From the NCBI GenBank assembly GCA_051252515.1, contig JBPOFS010000001.1:765940-829939 (forward strand): DNA of 64,000 nt, given 5' to 3'. Positions 8,034 through 17,193 of this stretch are shown here, piece after piece; the stretch's first letter is position 1, and each line of letters begins with the position of its first letter. A program made the translations under genes and the position numbers. The notes below the pieces were generated by a model. That model ran no database searches and was not told the DNA's origin. It worked only from the letters and a program-made list of their open reading frames with translations. Source of the stretch: UBA5078 sp051252515 (GTDB lineage Bacteria > Pseudomonadota > Gammaproteobacteria > Pseudomonadales > Pseudohongiellaceae).

Positions 8034-9374
8034 ATGTCTCTCGTCTCCCGCGTCAATAACTCACTTTTTTTACGCCTATTTCTTATTTTCAGCGCCACCG
8101 TATTGGTGTTCTTCATCATTATTACGCTGTCAATTAGACAAATTGACCAAAACTGGCGCTCCGAAAGACTCAGCCCCCTACCCGACTTCTATCTCGATAA
8201 TATCAATCTTATCGTCGACAATATTGGCGTCCCTCCCGACCTGGCTCGCGCCACCCAGCTCTCCCAAGAGCTGTCTCTGACCATCATCATCCGCAGCCCG
8301 CATATTAACTGGCAGTCAGATGAACAAAACGATCTCGATATCTCTGAGGCGGTGTTTGTACGCGGGCTGTCCGACGATGCCCAAATGTTAGAAGTCGGAA
8401 ACGAAGACGTCATCCGCGTCTCTCGCGGCGGCTATGAGTACTATCTTAATAGACGCGTGCCCACTCTCAGCGAGTACGATTACATCGTTGTGTATGTTGG
8501 CTTAGCCATCGGAGCCTTGGTGCTTTTACTTAACTTCTGGCTCGTCCGACGTCTGCTAGAGCCAGTACGACAATTGCGCGAAGGCGCCGAGCGCATTTGT
8601 GACGGAGACCTGAGTTACCGCGTTAAGTCCCATCGTCAAGATGAATTGGGCGAGCTGACTGACAGCGTTAACCACATGGCCGACTCTCTACAATCAATGC
8701 TGGAGGCTAAACGTCAGCTCTTGCTGGCTATAAGCCACGAACTACGAACTCCCATTACTCGCGCCAAACTGCAGCTCGAGTTTTTAGAAGACGGCATGAT
8801 CAAGGAAGCCTTAGGCGACGATATAAACGAAATAGATTTGTTGATTGCGGATCTCATCGAAGCCGAGCGCCTCAGCAACCAACACCAAGCGCTCATCGCC
8901 GAACACGTCGATTTTGCCGACTATATTGGCTTGGTATTAGAGGCTTATCACGACTACAAAGGCGGCATTATTTTTGAGCGACCTGATGATGACAGCTCCG
9001 TGTCCATCGACAAATTGCGCACTCGCCTACTGCTGACCAACATCGTCAACAATGCCATCCGGCACGGACGTGAGAACCCAATCACCGTTCGCGTTTCGTT
9101 CTCAGATGATTTTGTGACCTTAGAGGTAGAAGATCAGGGCGAAGGGATTTCCGAGAAACATATGGAACATCTCAGCGAACCATTCTACCGCGCCGATAGC
9201 GCCCGACAACGGAACACAGGCGGCTTTGGCCTTGGCTTATATCTGTGCCGACTCATTGCGCAAGCACACGGGGGGCGCTTAGAGATCACCAGTGAAGTAG
9301 GGGTGGGCACTCATGTATTGGTGCACTTGCCTTATGAACAAGAGCACCCACATGAACATCGCGAGGAAGGTTAA
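8034..9374 (+). CDS. Sensor histidine kinase (HAMP, HisKA, HATPase), partner of the upstream regulator
   Basis: A 446-residue inner-membrane kinase: transmembrane helix near residues 14-36, periplasmic sensor of about 110 residues, second helix near 148-168, HAMP about 168-222 (RRLLEPVRQLREGAERI), HisKA with the phosphorylated His in AISHELRTPITRAK, then HATPase with N-box NIVNNAIRHG, G1 VEDQGEGI and G2 TGGFGLGLYL. All catalytic residues are present. The start is ATG 8034, with AAGGAA upstream; a longer in-frame start at 7932 would overlap the regulator and lacks a binding site. Architecture is like EnvZ/RstB; the signal is unknown. Confidence 0.9.
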   Translation: MSLVSRVNNSLFLRLFLIFSATVLVFFIIITLSIRQIDQNWRSERLSPLPDFYLDNINLIVDNIGVPPDLARATQLSQELSLTIIIRSPHINWQSDEQNDLDISEAVFVRGLSDDAQMLEVGNEDVIRVSRGGYEYYLNRRVPTLSEYDYIVVYVGLAIGALVLLLNFWLVRRLLEPVRQLREGAERICDGDLSYRVKSHRQDELGELTDSVNHMADSLQSMLEAKRQLLLAISHELRTPITRAKLQLEFLEDGMIKEALGDDINEIDLLIADLIEAERLSNQHQALIAEHVDFADYIGLVLEAYHDYKGGIIFERPDDDSSVSIDKLRTRLLLTNIVNNAIRHGRENPITVRVSFSDDFVTLEVEDQGEGISEKHMEHLSEPFYRADSARQRNTGGFGLGLYLCRLIAQAHGGRLEITSEVGVGTHVLVHLPYEQEHPHEHREEG

Positions 9375-9416
9375 AAGCGCGAGGCCACAACGATAGACTG
9401 TGTGGCGCTCGCGTTT
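9373..9416. terminator. Bidirectional terminator between convergent kinase and GldG genes
   Basis: A stem of CGCGAG+GCCACA (9378-9389) pairs with TGTGGC+CTCGCG (9401-9413) with one bulged G. It is flanked by AAAA on the left and TTT on the right and sits exactly between two converging genes. The short T-run makes termination strength uncertain. Confidence 0.55.
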
Positions 9417-9423
9417 AGAGCAT

Positions 9424-11370
9424 CTAGGCCTTAACGGCGTTTCTACGACGGTTGCGTAGATAACCCATGACCATAACAAAAAGTATCAAAAGAATAGGCA
9501 CCAATGCCGTATTCACAAACTTCAGTGTACTGCCTAAGCTTTCAATTTCACGGTTTAGCGTCAGCTGCACTTCACGCAATCTTCTTCGCGTTTCTAATTG
9601 CTGCACATCAAAACGATCAATCTCAGCCTGCTGCTCCGGCGATGGCCCACTGCCTTCTCTACTGGCATTCAACGCTGTGATTTGCTGCTCGGTTTGACGC
9701 AAGATCGCCAACAGCTCCGTTTCCTCTTCACGCAATCGATCATCTGCATCGCGTTGCAGCTCTATCACTGCCAAGAAAGGACGCGCAGAACGTCCGCGGC
9801 TACGGATAGTCACTAGCTCGGCATTCCCCGCTAAACTATCTAAAGAATTCATTAGGAAGTCGCTGTTGCTCGCAAATGCTTGCGGAACTCTCTGCCCTAG
9901 GAAGTTTTGGATTTGTACCCATAGTCTATCGCGCAGAAAATCGGTATCGGCCACAATCACGAGATTCACTGTGCCTTGAGACTCACTCAAATGAGGTGGT
10001 AATACTACCGGCGCCTCAGTCTCGTCCTCAGCAACACTTAGATCCTCTTGCGTATCGGCCTCGACAACAGGCGCACCATCAGGGAATGCTGTACGCACAT
10101 TTCCTGAAACACGTGCCGCCACTGTGTAACGCATATCCGTAGGGACAAACTCATCCATTAAAATTGTTGGATCGGTTAAAGCCTTAAAGAACTCACCTTC
10201 CATCAACATAGAGTTCGCACTTGATCGCACCAATGGTTCAAAGTTCGTCATGGCACCTTCAGCTTGGAATAACGCTCCAACAGAGGAGAGGTTCATCACT
10301 TGCAAACCGTTAGTGATGATGTCATTTGCGAAGCCTGGTTGCTGCACGCCCATAATTCCGTAATGCTGAACCGGACGCGGAGCTTCCCCTACATTGACCA
10401 TCAATGCGAGTTCTCGATCGGCGATCACGCGCTCAGGGTCATAACTGACTCCCCATGCACTAAACAAACTCGCGATATCAGAGGCTTGATTTGGTAGCGG
10501 CACTGGCACGCCATCAGACCCTGCCTGGGACTGCGAATCGGCGTTCGGATCAACGAAGACCATCGCCTTACCACCACGCAATACAAACTGATCAATAGCA
10601 TATAGCGTTGGCTCGCTTAGCTCTTGCGGATGCACCAACAGCAGGATGTCTATATCTTCATCGATCAATTGCACATCAGGAGTCACACGGCGCAATTCGA
10701 AAAGCTGACGCATGGAATCCATAATCATCCATGGGGCCGTAGGGGTCATCGTGAGAGTGTTCACCCCACCATCGATCGGCAAGCCAGAAAGAAAACCCAC
10801 TACAGGAGGCTCTGGATTTGTAACCTGTGTAATTAGTTTAGAAAACTCATACTCAAGAAACTCTTCTTGGTCGGGACGTATCAAACCGATCGTCTCGAAA
10901 ACAGTTGCCGCAGCAGTGTCATCACCATCAGCCGGTCGTGAAGTCGTATCAATCGCTACCAAGCCAAAGAAAACTTGATCTCCACCTTGGCTTAGCGGCA
11001 CACGTTGCACACCGTATTCCACTGCCTCATCCTCTTCAACAGAGAACGGCACCGGATCAATAATACGCAAAGTGATATTGCCAGCGCTCGCAATGACCAT
11101 TTCACGAAGAAGCTCTTTAACTCGCACACCATAAGAGCGCAGTTGTGGCACATCTGCCGTTGCTTCTTCTGAGTAGAAAAATAACAGCTCGACCGGCTTT
11201 TCAAGACTGCTCACGATTGTGCGCGTGCCATCGGCCAAGGTGTACAAATTATCTTCGGTTAAATCGATTCGTAATCGTGGAATCAAACTAATGACCGCCA
11301 CGCTTACAATGAGAAACAGCCCTGTAAGTACAAGGCCTGTCGCAGAGAATAACGTCTTACTATTCATCAT
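9424..11370 (-). CDS. GldG-like ABC exporter auxiliary protein
   Basis: A 648-residue membrane protein with one N-terminal helix (about 10-32), a long extracytoplasmic region and a C-terminal helix (about 622-641) followed by an Arg-rich tail. The segment PRLRIDLTEDNLYTLADGTR is the hallmark of the GldG / ABC_transp_aux family, and the IDEDIDILLLVHPQELSEPTLYAIDQFVLRGGKAMVFVDP part is its DUF-type core. A coiled coil (about 550-615) precedes the last helix. It is the third gene of the ATPase-permease-GldG operon. In many gammaproteobacteria a DUF4340 gene follows; here a convergent kinase gene follows instead. The exported substrate is not known in this class. Confidence 0.88.
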   Translation of the reverse strand: MMNSKTLFSATGLVLTGLFLIVSVAVISLIPRLRIDLTEDNLYTLADGTRTIVSSLEKPVELLFFYSEEATADVPQLRSYGVRVKELLREMVIASAGNITLRIIDPVPFSVEEDEAVEYGVQRVPLSQGGDQVFFGLVAIDTTSRPADGDDTAAATVFETIGLIRPDQEEFLEYEFSKLITQVTNPEPPVVGFLSGLPIDGGVNTLTMTPTAPWMIMDSMRQLFELRRVTPDVQLIDEDIDILLLVHPQELSEPTLYAIDQFVLRGGKAMVFVDPNADSQSQAGSDGVPVPLPNQASDIASLFSAWGVSYDPERVIADRELALMVNVGEAPRPVQHYGIMGVQQPGFANDIITNGLQVMNLSSVGALFQAEGAMTNFEPLVRSSANSMLMEGEFFKALTDPTILMDEFVPTDMRYTVAARVSGNVRTAFPDGAPVVEADTQEDLSVAEDETEAPVVLPPHLSESQGTVNLVIVADTDFLRDRLWVQIQNFLGQRVPQAFASNSDFLMNSLDSLAGNAELVTIRSRGRSARPFLAVIELQRDADDRLREEETELLAILRQTEQQITALNASREGSGPSPEQQAEIDRFDVQQLETRRRLREVQLTLNREIESLGSTLKFVNTALVPILLILFVMVMGYLRNRRRNAVKA

Positions 11371-11378
11371 CAGACCCC

Positions 11379-12110
11379 TTAGTTAGCTTTCTTGATTTCA
11401 ATGACGATCGCTGAGGCGAACAACCACGAACCAATAAAGACTACAAAAAATAAAATATCACGAATATCCAGAACGCCTTTGCTAATTGAATCAAAATGCG
11501 TCAAAAAGCTCAGACCGGCAATGGCGTCTACTAGAAACTGTGGTGCCCAGGAAAATGCGTTAAGCACGATCTCCGTGCCACAGGCCACAAACACAAAACA
11601 AATTGCCACTGTCAGAATAAAAGCGATGATCGAATTACGTGTCATAGCCGACATACACGAGCCAATGGCTAAGAATCCTCCAGCCATCAACCAACTACCA
11701 AGATAGGCCGCCACAATCACGCCGTTATCCGGATTACCCAAATAATTGACTGTGACCCACATTGGGAAAGTTAAGGCCAAAGCCGCACCGCATAACACCC
11801 AAGCCGCTAAGAATTTGCCAATCACCATGCCTGACAGTTTCACTGGCAGGGTCATGAGCAACTCTATCGTGCCGGTTTTACGCTCGTCCGCCCAGAGGCC
11901 CATCGCGATCGCAGGGATCATGAAAAGATAAAGCCAAGGATGGAAGCCAAAGAATGGCGACAAATCGGCCTGCCCACGCTCGTAGAACGCGCCCATATCG
12001 AATGTAAATATTCCGCTCATTACGAGGAATATCACGATAAAGACATAAGCCAAAGGCGTGGAGAAGTAGCCGGCCAGTTCGCGCTTGAAAATAAATAACA
12101 TATTGTTCAT
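11379..12110 (-). CDS. ABC transporter permease, GldF/ABC-2 type
   Basis: The 243-residue protein has six hydrophobic helices and the ABC-2 permease hallmark MGLWADERKTGTIELLMTLPV near residues 70-90. The start at ATG 12110 (MNNMLFIFKRELAGYFSTP) is supported by AGGGA nine bases upstream and lies four bases after the ATPase stop; the longer open frame upstream is out of register with the family. It forms the membrane part of the transporter with the ATPase upstream and GldG downstream. Confidence 0.9.
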   Translation of the reverse strand: MNNMLFIFKRELAGYFSTPLAYVFIVIFLVMSGIFTFDMGAFYERGQADLSPFFGFHPWLYLFMIPAIAMGLWADERKTGTIELLMTLPVKLSGMVIGKFLAAWVLCGAALALTFPMWVTVNYLGNPDNGVIVAAYLGSWLMAGGFLAIGSCMSAMTRNSIIAFILTVAICFVFVACGTEIVLNAFSWAPQFLVDAIAGLSFLTHFDSISKGVLDIRDILFFVVFIGSWLFASAIVIEIKKAN

Positions 12111-12114
12111 AACT

Positions 12115-13098
12115 TCATCCCTGCTGCACTGTATTGGAGGAAGGCTCTGCGTCGGGCACCTTAGTGGTCGCCAACATAGAATCATGCGTCACATTGCGGA
12201 AGTAATCTTCCAGTAAGCCTTCAACCAAATGGAATTCAGTTACTGGCCAATGTCCGCTTTGCGACTTTTCCGATACTTTCAAGAACAGCTGTTTACCTTG
12301 AGCGGGCAACAAAATAAATTGATGCGCACTGCCCTCTACTGGTTCTACCCCACGCACATCAGCGTCGTCGGCCAAAGCCGCCGCAAGATCAAAGCTTTCA
12401 CTAAGCGTTATGCTCACAGCCCCGTGATAGGCCGACCGTGCTTCTAGCTCTTTTGGCGTACCGTCCGCCAATATCCGCCCACCCGCAATGATGATGGCGC
12501 GACTACACACGGCGCTCACCTCTTCAAGGATGTGAGTGGAGATAATAACGATTTTATCTTTCGCGAGGTTGCGTATCAGATTACGCACGTGATGCTTTTG
12601 GTTTGGATCAAGCCCGTCTGTTGGCTCATCCAGAATTAGCACTTTAGGGTCGTGGATGATCGCTTGCGCTAAACCCACTCGACGTTTGAACCCTTTCGAA
12701 AGGGTGTCGATGGTCTTATGACAGACCGAGCGCAGCTCAACATCGTCAATCACTTTGTTAATGCGGCGCTGCTTCTCTTCCCCAGTAAACCCTCGGATTT
12801 CCGCTATGAAATTTAGAAATTCCAAGGTTGTCATATCGGGATAGCTTGGCGCGCCTTCAGGAAGGTAGCCAATCAGGGATTTAACTTCGATAGGATTCAA
12901 CGCAATATCATGCCCATCGACACTGACGCGGCCAGAGGTCGGAGCCAAGAAACCAGTAATCACCTTCATCGTGGTTGATTTACCAGCACCGTTTGGTCCG
13001 AGAAACCCTAAGACCTCCCCTTCTTTGACTGTAAAACTAAGGTCATCTACTGCGGTAAAACTATCAAACTTCTTCGTTAAGTGACTAATTTCAATCAT
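12115..13098 (-). CDS. ABC transporter ATP-binding protein, GldA-like
   Basis: A 327-residue ATPase with Walker A GPNGAGKST (about residue 34), signature TLSKGFKRRVGLAQA (about 132), Walker B VLILDEPTDGLDPNQ and H-loop IISTHILEEV. The C-terminal 100 residues form the accessory domain usual for ABC-2 exporters. The degenerate LSKG signature (instead of LSGG) is normal for this subfamily. It is the first gene of the operon; the 258 bases upstream to lptM hold the divergent promoters. Confidence 0.92.
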   Translation of the reverse strand: MIEISHLTKKFDSFTAVDDLSFTVKEGEVLGFLGPNGAGKSTTMKVITGFLAPTSGRVSVDGHDIALNPIEVKSLIGYLPEGAPSYPDMTTLEFLNFIAEIRGFTGEEKQRRINKVIDDVELRSVCHKTIDTLSKGFKRRVGLAQAIIHDPKVLILDEPTDGLDPNQKHHVRNLIRNLAKDKIVIISTHILEEVSAVCSRAIIIAGGRILADGTPKELEARSAYHGAVSITLSESFDLAAALADDADVRGVEPVEGSAHQFILLPAQGKQLFLKVSEKSQSGHWPVTEFHLVEGLLEDYFRNVTHDSMLATTKVPDAEPSSNTVQQG

Positions 13099-13304
13099 AT
13101 TTACTTTTCCGAATACTTTGCCACAACAATCTAGGCTTTTGATATCAAGCGCTCATATTCATAACAAGCACAGGACTAGCGGACACGCCAAAGCGGACCA
13201 CTATAAAGTCGAGGGGCAACTATAGGGCTGAGCATCGTGTTTTTCAAGGTCATATCCGATGAGTCGCATGGTTAGTACCATGGCTTTTGCGAATCCACTA
13301 CGGG

Positions 13305-13310
13305 TATAAT
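13305..13310 (+). promoter_or_regulatory. -10 element TATAAT upstream of lptM
   Basis: A consensus -10 hexamer 46 bases before the lptM ATG. No good -35 stands at 17 bases. A 6-bp inverted repeat (CATGGT-TAGT-ACCATG, 13267-13282) lies just upstream and could be an operator. Confidence 0.45.
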
Positions 13311-13356
13311 CCTGCCATTAAGAAATTCGAATATCTGACTATAAGTGACTGATTTT

Positions 13357-13464
13357 ATGCGCCTGCTCCTGATTCTTATCCTAAGTTGTAGCCTGCTAAG
13401 CTGCGGACAAAAGGGCCCTCTTCAGCGGCCAGACCAAAGCGCACCCGCTGTGAGCGCTCTTTAG
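13357..13464 (+). CDS. lptM: LptM-type small lipoprotein (YifL family)
   Basis: A 35-codon gene reading MRLLLILILSCSLLSCGQKG, then PLQRPDQSAPAVSAL. It has a hydrophobic signal, a lipobox LLSC with the acylated Cys at residue 16, and the family motif C-G-x-K-G-P-L directly after it. It lies 42 bases upstream of lysA, which is the conserved position of lptM (yifL). LptM stabilises the LptD/LptE complex during its oxidative maturation in the outer membrane. At 35 residues (20 after cleavage) it is shorter than E. coli LptM, keeping only the conserved N-terminal motif. Confidence 0.85.
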   Translation: MRLLLILILSCSLLSCGQKGPLQRPDQSAPAVSAL

Positions 13465-13506
13465 AGCCCCACTTAAACTCCTTAATCTCCGCAGGTTATC
13501 CCCCGA

Positions 13507-14757
13507 ATGCCAGTCTTTCCCTATGTTGACAATGCTCTTTATGCTGAAGCGATTCCTGTCGCACAGATCGCTCGCACCCACGGCACTCCGTGCTTTATCT
13601 ACTCGCGTGCAGCGCTAGAACAAAACCTTCTCGCCTATGAAGAAGCTTTATCCGCTGTGGACCATCTCACTTGCTTCGCCGTTAAGGCCAACTCCAATTT
13701 GGCGGTACTCAAGGTACTCGCGCTTAAGGGCGCTGGCTTTGATATTGTTTCCGGCGGTGAGCTTGAGCGGGTGATTCGAGCCGGAGGGGACCCAAAGAAG
13801 GTCATTTTCTCTGGGCTTGGCAAGACAGAAGACGAGATCGCTAGCGCGCTGCAACACGGCATTCGTTGCTTTAACATCGAATCGGAGTCCGAACTGGATC
13901 GAATTAACAGTGTCGCTGGCCGATTAGGCGTCCGTGCCCCTATCTCCTTGCGCGTAAATCCGGACGTGGATGCAGGAACACACCCCTACATCTCTACAGG
14001 CTTAAAAGAGAACAAGTTTGGTATTGCGATAGAAACGGCTCCTGCTGTGTATTTGCGCGCCGCGCAGATGCCCCACATTGAGATCGTTGGCGTTGATTGC
14101 CACATTGGCTCGCAGCTAACCACTATTGCGCCCTACCTCGACGCGATTGATCGATTACTGTTGCTAGTGGATGAGTTAAGCGCTCAAGGGATCACTATTA
14201 AGCACTTCGATATTGGTGGTGGCTTAGGCGTGAGCTATCGCGACGAAACTCCTCCAGCCACTGGAGATTTCATAAAAGCGATCCTCGCCAAAATCGAAGG
14301 TCGCGGGTTAAGCCTCTTCCTTGAACCTGGGCGTTCAATATGCGCCGATGCCGGCATATTCGTGACAAAAGTGGAGTATTTAAAGCACAACTCCCATAAG
14401 AACTTTGCTATTGTTGACGGTGCGATGAACGATCTATTACGACCAGCTTTATATAGCGCTTGGCAGAATATTATTCCTGTCGACAAGAGCGAAAAAGCAG
14501 ATCAAGTTAGCGCCGAATACGACATCGTTGGCCCAGTCTGCGAGTCAGGCGATTTTTTAGGCAAAGAACGCCCACTGACTCTCGCACAAGGTGATTTGCT
14601 CGCCGTGTGCACGGCAGGCGCTTATGGTTTTGTAATGAGCTCCAATTACAACACTCGCAACCGCGCCCCCGAAATCATGGTGGATGGCGATACAGCGACA
14701 GTCGTGCGACAACGCGAAACTCTCGAATATCAGTTGGCGTTAGAATCAACACTTTAA
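13507..14757 (+). CDS. lysA: Diaminopimelate decarboxylase
   Basis: A 416-residue PLP enzyme that converts meso-diaminopimelate to lysine. The PLP lysine is in CFAVKANSN, the glycine-rich phosphate loop is in HFDIGGGLGVSY, EPGRSI binds phosphate and substrate, and the catalytic Cys of the partner subunit is in GPVCESGDFL. The C-terminal GAYGFVMSSNYNTRNRAPE motif is complete. ATG 13507 fits the family length. It is followed by dapF after 11 bases, so one operon makes the substrate isomer and decarboxylates it. Confidence 0.96.
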   Translation: MPVFPYVDNALYAEAIPVAQIARTHGTPCFIYSRAALEQNLLAYEEALSAVDHLTCFAVKANSNLAVLKVLALKGAGFDIVSGGELERVIRAGGDPKKVIFSGLGKTEDEIASALQHGIRCFNIESESELDRINSVAGRLGVRAPISLRVNPDVDAGTHPYISTGLKENKFGIAIETAPAVYLRAAQMPHIEIVGVDCHIGSQLTTIAPYLDAIDRLLLLVDELSAQGITIKHFDIGGGLGVSYRDETPPATGDFIKAILAKIEGRGLSLFLEPGRSICADAGIFVTKVEYLKHNSHKNFAIVDGAMNDLLRPALYSAWQNIIPVDKSEKADQVSAEYDIVGPVCESGDFLGKERPLTLAQGDLLAVCTAGAYGFVMSSNYNTRNRAPEIMVDGDTATVVRQRETLEYQLALESTL

Positions 14758-14768
14758 ATAGAGATATT

Positions 14769-15620
14769 ATGCTTTTACCCTTTAGCAAAATGCACGGTCT
14801 CGGCAACGACTTTATGGTCTTAGACCTAATATCAACGCCTGTGAACCTGAGCGCGGATTTAATCCGAGCGCTTGGCGACCGTCATTTTGGCATCGGATTT
14901 GACCAACTACTGCTTATTGAGCCCCCTACCGAGCCCGATATCGACTTCAATTACCGTATCTATAATTGCGACGGAAACGAAGTGGAGCACTGCGGTAATG
15001 GTGCTCGATGTTTCGCACGGTTCGTCCTCGATAAAGGGTTAAGCCAGCAACACACTCTTCGCGTGAAGACTAAGCGTGGAGTGATAATTTTACACGTAGA
15101 AGACAACGGTTTTATTCGTGTAGATATGGGCGCGCCCGATTTCAATCCTGCCGCCTTAGCGTTTAACGCGGCTCCTGCCCAGCACTACCAACGTAGCATC
15201 GAACTGCAAGGTAAGACCAAAGACATCCAATTTTATTGCGCCTCGATGGGAAATCCTCACGCCGTGATTGTTGTCGATAACCTGGAGACCACCCCCGTTC
15301 AAGAGATCGGTGAGGCATTAGGCGCACATCCTGATTTCACAGAAGGGGTCAATGTCGGCTTCATGCAAATACTCGATCGTAATACGATCAAATTGCGAGT
15401 CTTCGAGCGCGGCGCTGGCGAAACACTCGCTTGCGGCACTGGCGCTTGTGCAGCCGTTGCCTGCGGCCACCATGCCGGCTTGCTTGATAGCGACGTATGC
15501 GCCCACCTAACGGGCGGAGACCTAAATTTGACGTGGAACGGCGCAGAGACCTCGGTGATTATGCGCGGCCCAGCCGTTAATGTTTTCGAAGGTCACATCG
15601 ACTTAAATAAGTTTTCATGA
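14769..15620 (+). CDS. dapF: Diaminopimelate epimerase
   Basis: The 283-residue enzyme interconverts LL- and meso-diaminopimelate with two cysteines acting as acid and base: Cys in EHCGNGARCF (about residue 77) and Cys in LACGTGACAA (about 221). It opens with the canonical PFSKMHGLGNDFMVLD. The start at ATG 14769 is 11 bases after lysA; a longer frame inside lysA is not part of the family. Duplicated beta-alpha lobes are evident from the two Cys motifs. Confidence 0.96.
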   Translation: MLLPFSKMHGLGNDFMVLDLISTPVNLSADLIRALGDRHFGIGFDQLLLIEPPTEPDIDFNYRIYNCDGNEVEHCGNGARCFARFVLDKGLSQQHTLRVKTKRGVIILHVEDNGFIRVDMGAPDFNPAALAFNAAPAQHYQRSIELQGKTKDIQFYCASMGNPHAVIVVDNLETTPVQEIGEALGAHPDFTEGVNVGFMQILDRNTIKLRVFERGAGETLACGTGACAAVACGHHAGLLDSDVCAHLTGGDLNLTWNGAETSVIMRGPAVNVFEGHIDLNKFS

Positions 15621-15647
15621 TTATTGGACAGAAAGTGAATAGAACCT

Positions 15648-16349
15648 ATGACTAGCGAGATCTCTACAAAACAAAACAAAGAAAAGAGCGCCGTGACTGC
15701 CGAGCAAGTCGCCCAATACTTACAAGAAAATCCTGAGTTCTTTATCAATCGCGATAACTTATTGACTGAAATCACTCTGCCCCACGAAAGCGGAAAAGCG
15801 ATTTCACTGCTCGAAAGACAAGTGACAATACTGCGCGAGCGCAGCATTGAATCGCGCCATACTTTGAATGTGCTGATGGAAAATGCCAAATACAATGACC
15901 AGCTATTCAATGTCACTCGCGCACTCATCTTAGCGCTTCTAGTAGAGAGCGAAGTCTCTCAAATTGCCAGTGCCACAGAAGCAAACTTAAACACACAGCC
16001 AGGCATTGATGCGAGCAGCGTAATTTTGTTCTCTGCAGAAGACTTACACAATGTCAGCAACACCCGAATTGAATCGACAGATTTCTTACAAGAAAACTTT
16101 CCTACTCTGATTCGCGATAGAAAAACAACCTGCAAGAACATTGAAAAAAGTACCTCAAAAATTCTATTCCCCCACACTGGCGCAACCATTCGCTCTGTCG
16201 CCCTCTGCCCCATTGGCCGAGATCGCATGCTAGGCGTACTTGCCATCGGCAATAAGGCACAAGACTATTTTAATGCCGACCTAGACACTTTGTTTTTGGA
16301 TTTCATTGGGGAAGTTCTCGAATCGATCATCACGCGCAAGATTAACTGA
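15648..16349 (+). CDS. DUF484 family protein
   Basis: A 233-residue cytoplasmic protein. Residues 15-80 carry the DUF484 start (VAQYLQENPEFFINRDNLLTEI, SLLERQVTILRERS, then a coiled coil), and the C-terminal part is GAF-like, with VALCPIGRDRMLGVLAIGNKAQDYF. It stands in its conserved place after dapF. In most gammaproteobacteria xerC and a HAD phosphatase come next; here a PIG-L deacetylase gene follows after 10 bases. The function of DUF484 is unknown. Confidence 0.9.
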   Translation: MTSEISTKQNKEKSAVTAEQVAQYLQENPEFFINRDNLLTEITLPHESGKAISLLERQVTILRERSIESRHTLNVLMENAKYNDQLFNVTRALILALLVESEVSQIASATEANLNTQPGIDASSVILFSAEDLHNVSNTRIESTDFLQENFPTLIRDRKTTCKNIEKSTSKILFPHTGATIRSVALCPIGRDRMLGVLAIGNKAQDYFNADLDTLFLDFIGEVLESIITRKIN

Positions 16350-16359
16350 GAGAACTGGG

Positions 16360-17193
16360 ATGGAATCGCGTTTAACGCCCTATCAAGCTAGCCCATTGAT
16401 TGAGTGCAAGGCAGCCTTAGTGTTTGCTCCGCACCCAGACGATGAGGCACTTGGGTGTGGCGGACTACTCTGCGCATTTAAGTCTGCGGGCATCCCCACA
16501 AGCGCCGTACTCGTCACCTCCGGTGATTATGGCGAACACGGCAAAGCAGGAAGCGAAGTTCGAGAAAACGAAACACGTGAAGCCGCCGAGATACTAGGAC
16601 TTAGCCGTGTCGTTTTTTGGAAAGAAAAAGACCGAGGTGTCGCTTTCAATGAGCGCACAGTCGCGGCTGCACGCAAGGCCATTGTCGACAGCCAAGCGGA
16701 CCTAATTCTAACGCCGTCTATCAACGAAATTCACCCTGACCATCGCGCTACAGCTTGGATCGTTATCGAAGCCGCTCGACAATTAGTTAGTGAAGGCAGC
16801 GATTTGCGAGTCGCCCAATATGAGATCGGCTCGCCACTGACGCGCGCTGATATTCTAATAGACATCACCGCGCATGAAAAAACCAAACGTGAAGCGATTG
16901 CGGTTTACCATTCGCAACTTAGCATCTCGCCTTTCGATGAGTTTATTTTCGCATTGAATCGGTTCCGCACCTATACCCTTCCTGTACAGGTCAAGTTTGC
17001 CGAAGCCTACAATCTTATAACGCCAGAACTATTACAACAGCCCCAACTTTTATGTGAAGCAGAGATAATGCGCCAAGAGCGTTTAGAGTTAAGCGACATT
17101 CGGGTACCGGAAACTTATCGCTTTAGCCCAGAAGCCGAATCAAAAGGCTTCCTACACTCCCTGCTCAAACCGTTTAGAGGATCCAAAAATTAG
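16360..17193 (+). CDS. PIG-L family N-acetylglucosaminyl deacetylase-like protein
   Basis: A 277-residue zinc deacetylase of the LmbE/PIG-L family: the AHPDDE-type motif appears as APHPDDEALGCGG (about residue 27), and the second metal ligand is in NEIHPDHRATAW. These proteins remove the acetyl group from N-acetylglucosamine-type substrates. The start is ATG 16360; a longer frame overlaps DUF484. The next gene is a giant glycosyltransferase whose ribosome binding site lies inside the last codons of this gene, so the two are probably coupled and act on the same glycan. Confidence 0.9.
   Translation: MESRLTPYQASPLIECKAALVFAPHPDDEALGCGGLLCAFKSAGIPTSAVLVTSGDYGEHGKAGSEVRENETREAAEILGLSRVVFWKEKDRGVAFNERTVAAARKAIVDSQADLILTPSINEIHPDHRATAWIVIEAARQLVSEGSDLRVAQYEIGSPLTRADILIDITAHEKTKREAIAVYHSQLSISPFDEFIFALNRFRTYTLPVQVKFAEAYNLITPELLQQPQLLCEAEIMRQERLELSDIRVPETYRFSPEAESKGFLHSLLKPFRGSKN

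Noticed and set aside
13267..13282. CATGGT-TAGT-ACCATG as a defined operator
   Set aside because: Only six base pairs per arm, which occurs by chance often; mentioned only in the promoter entry.
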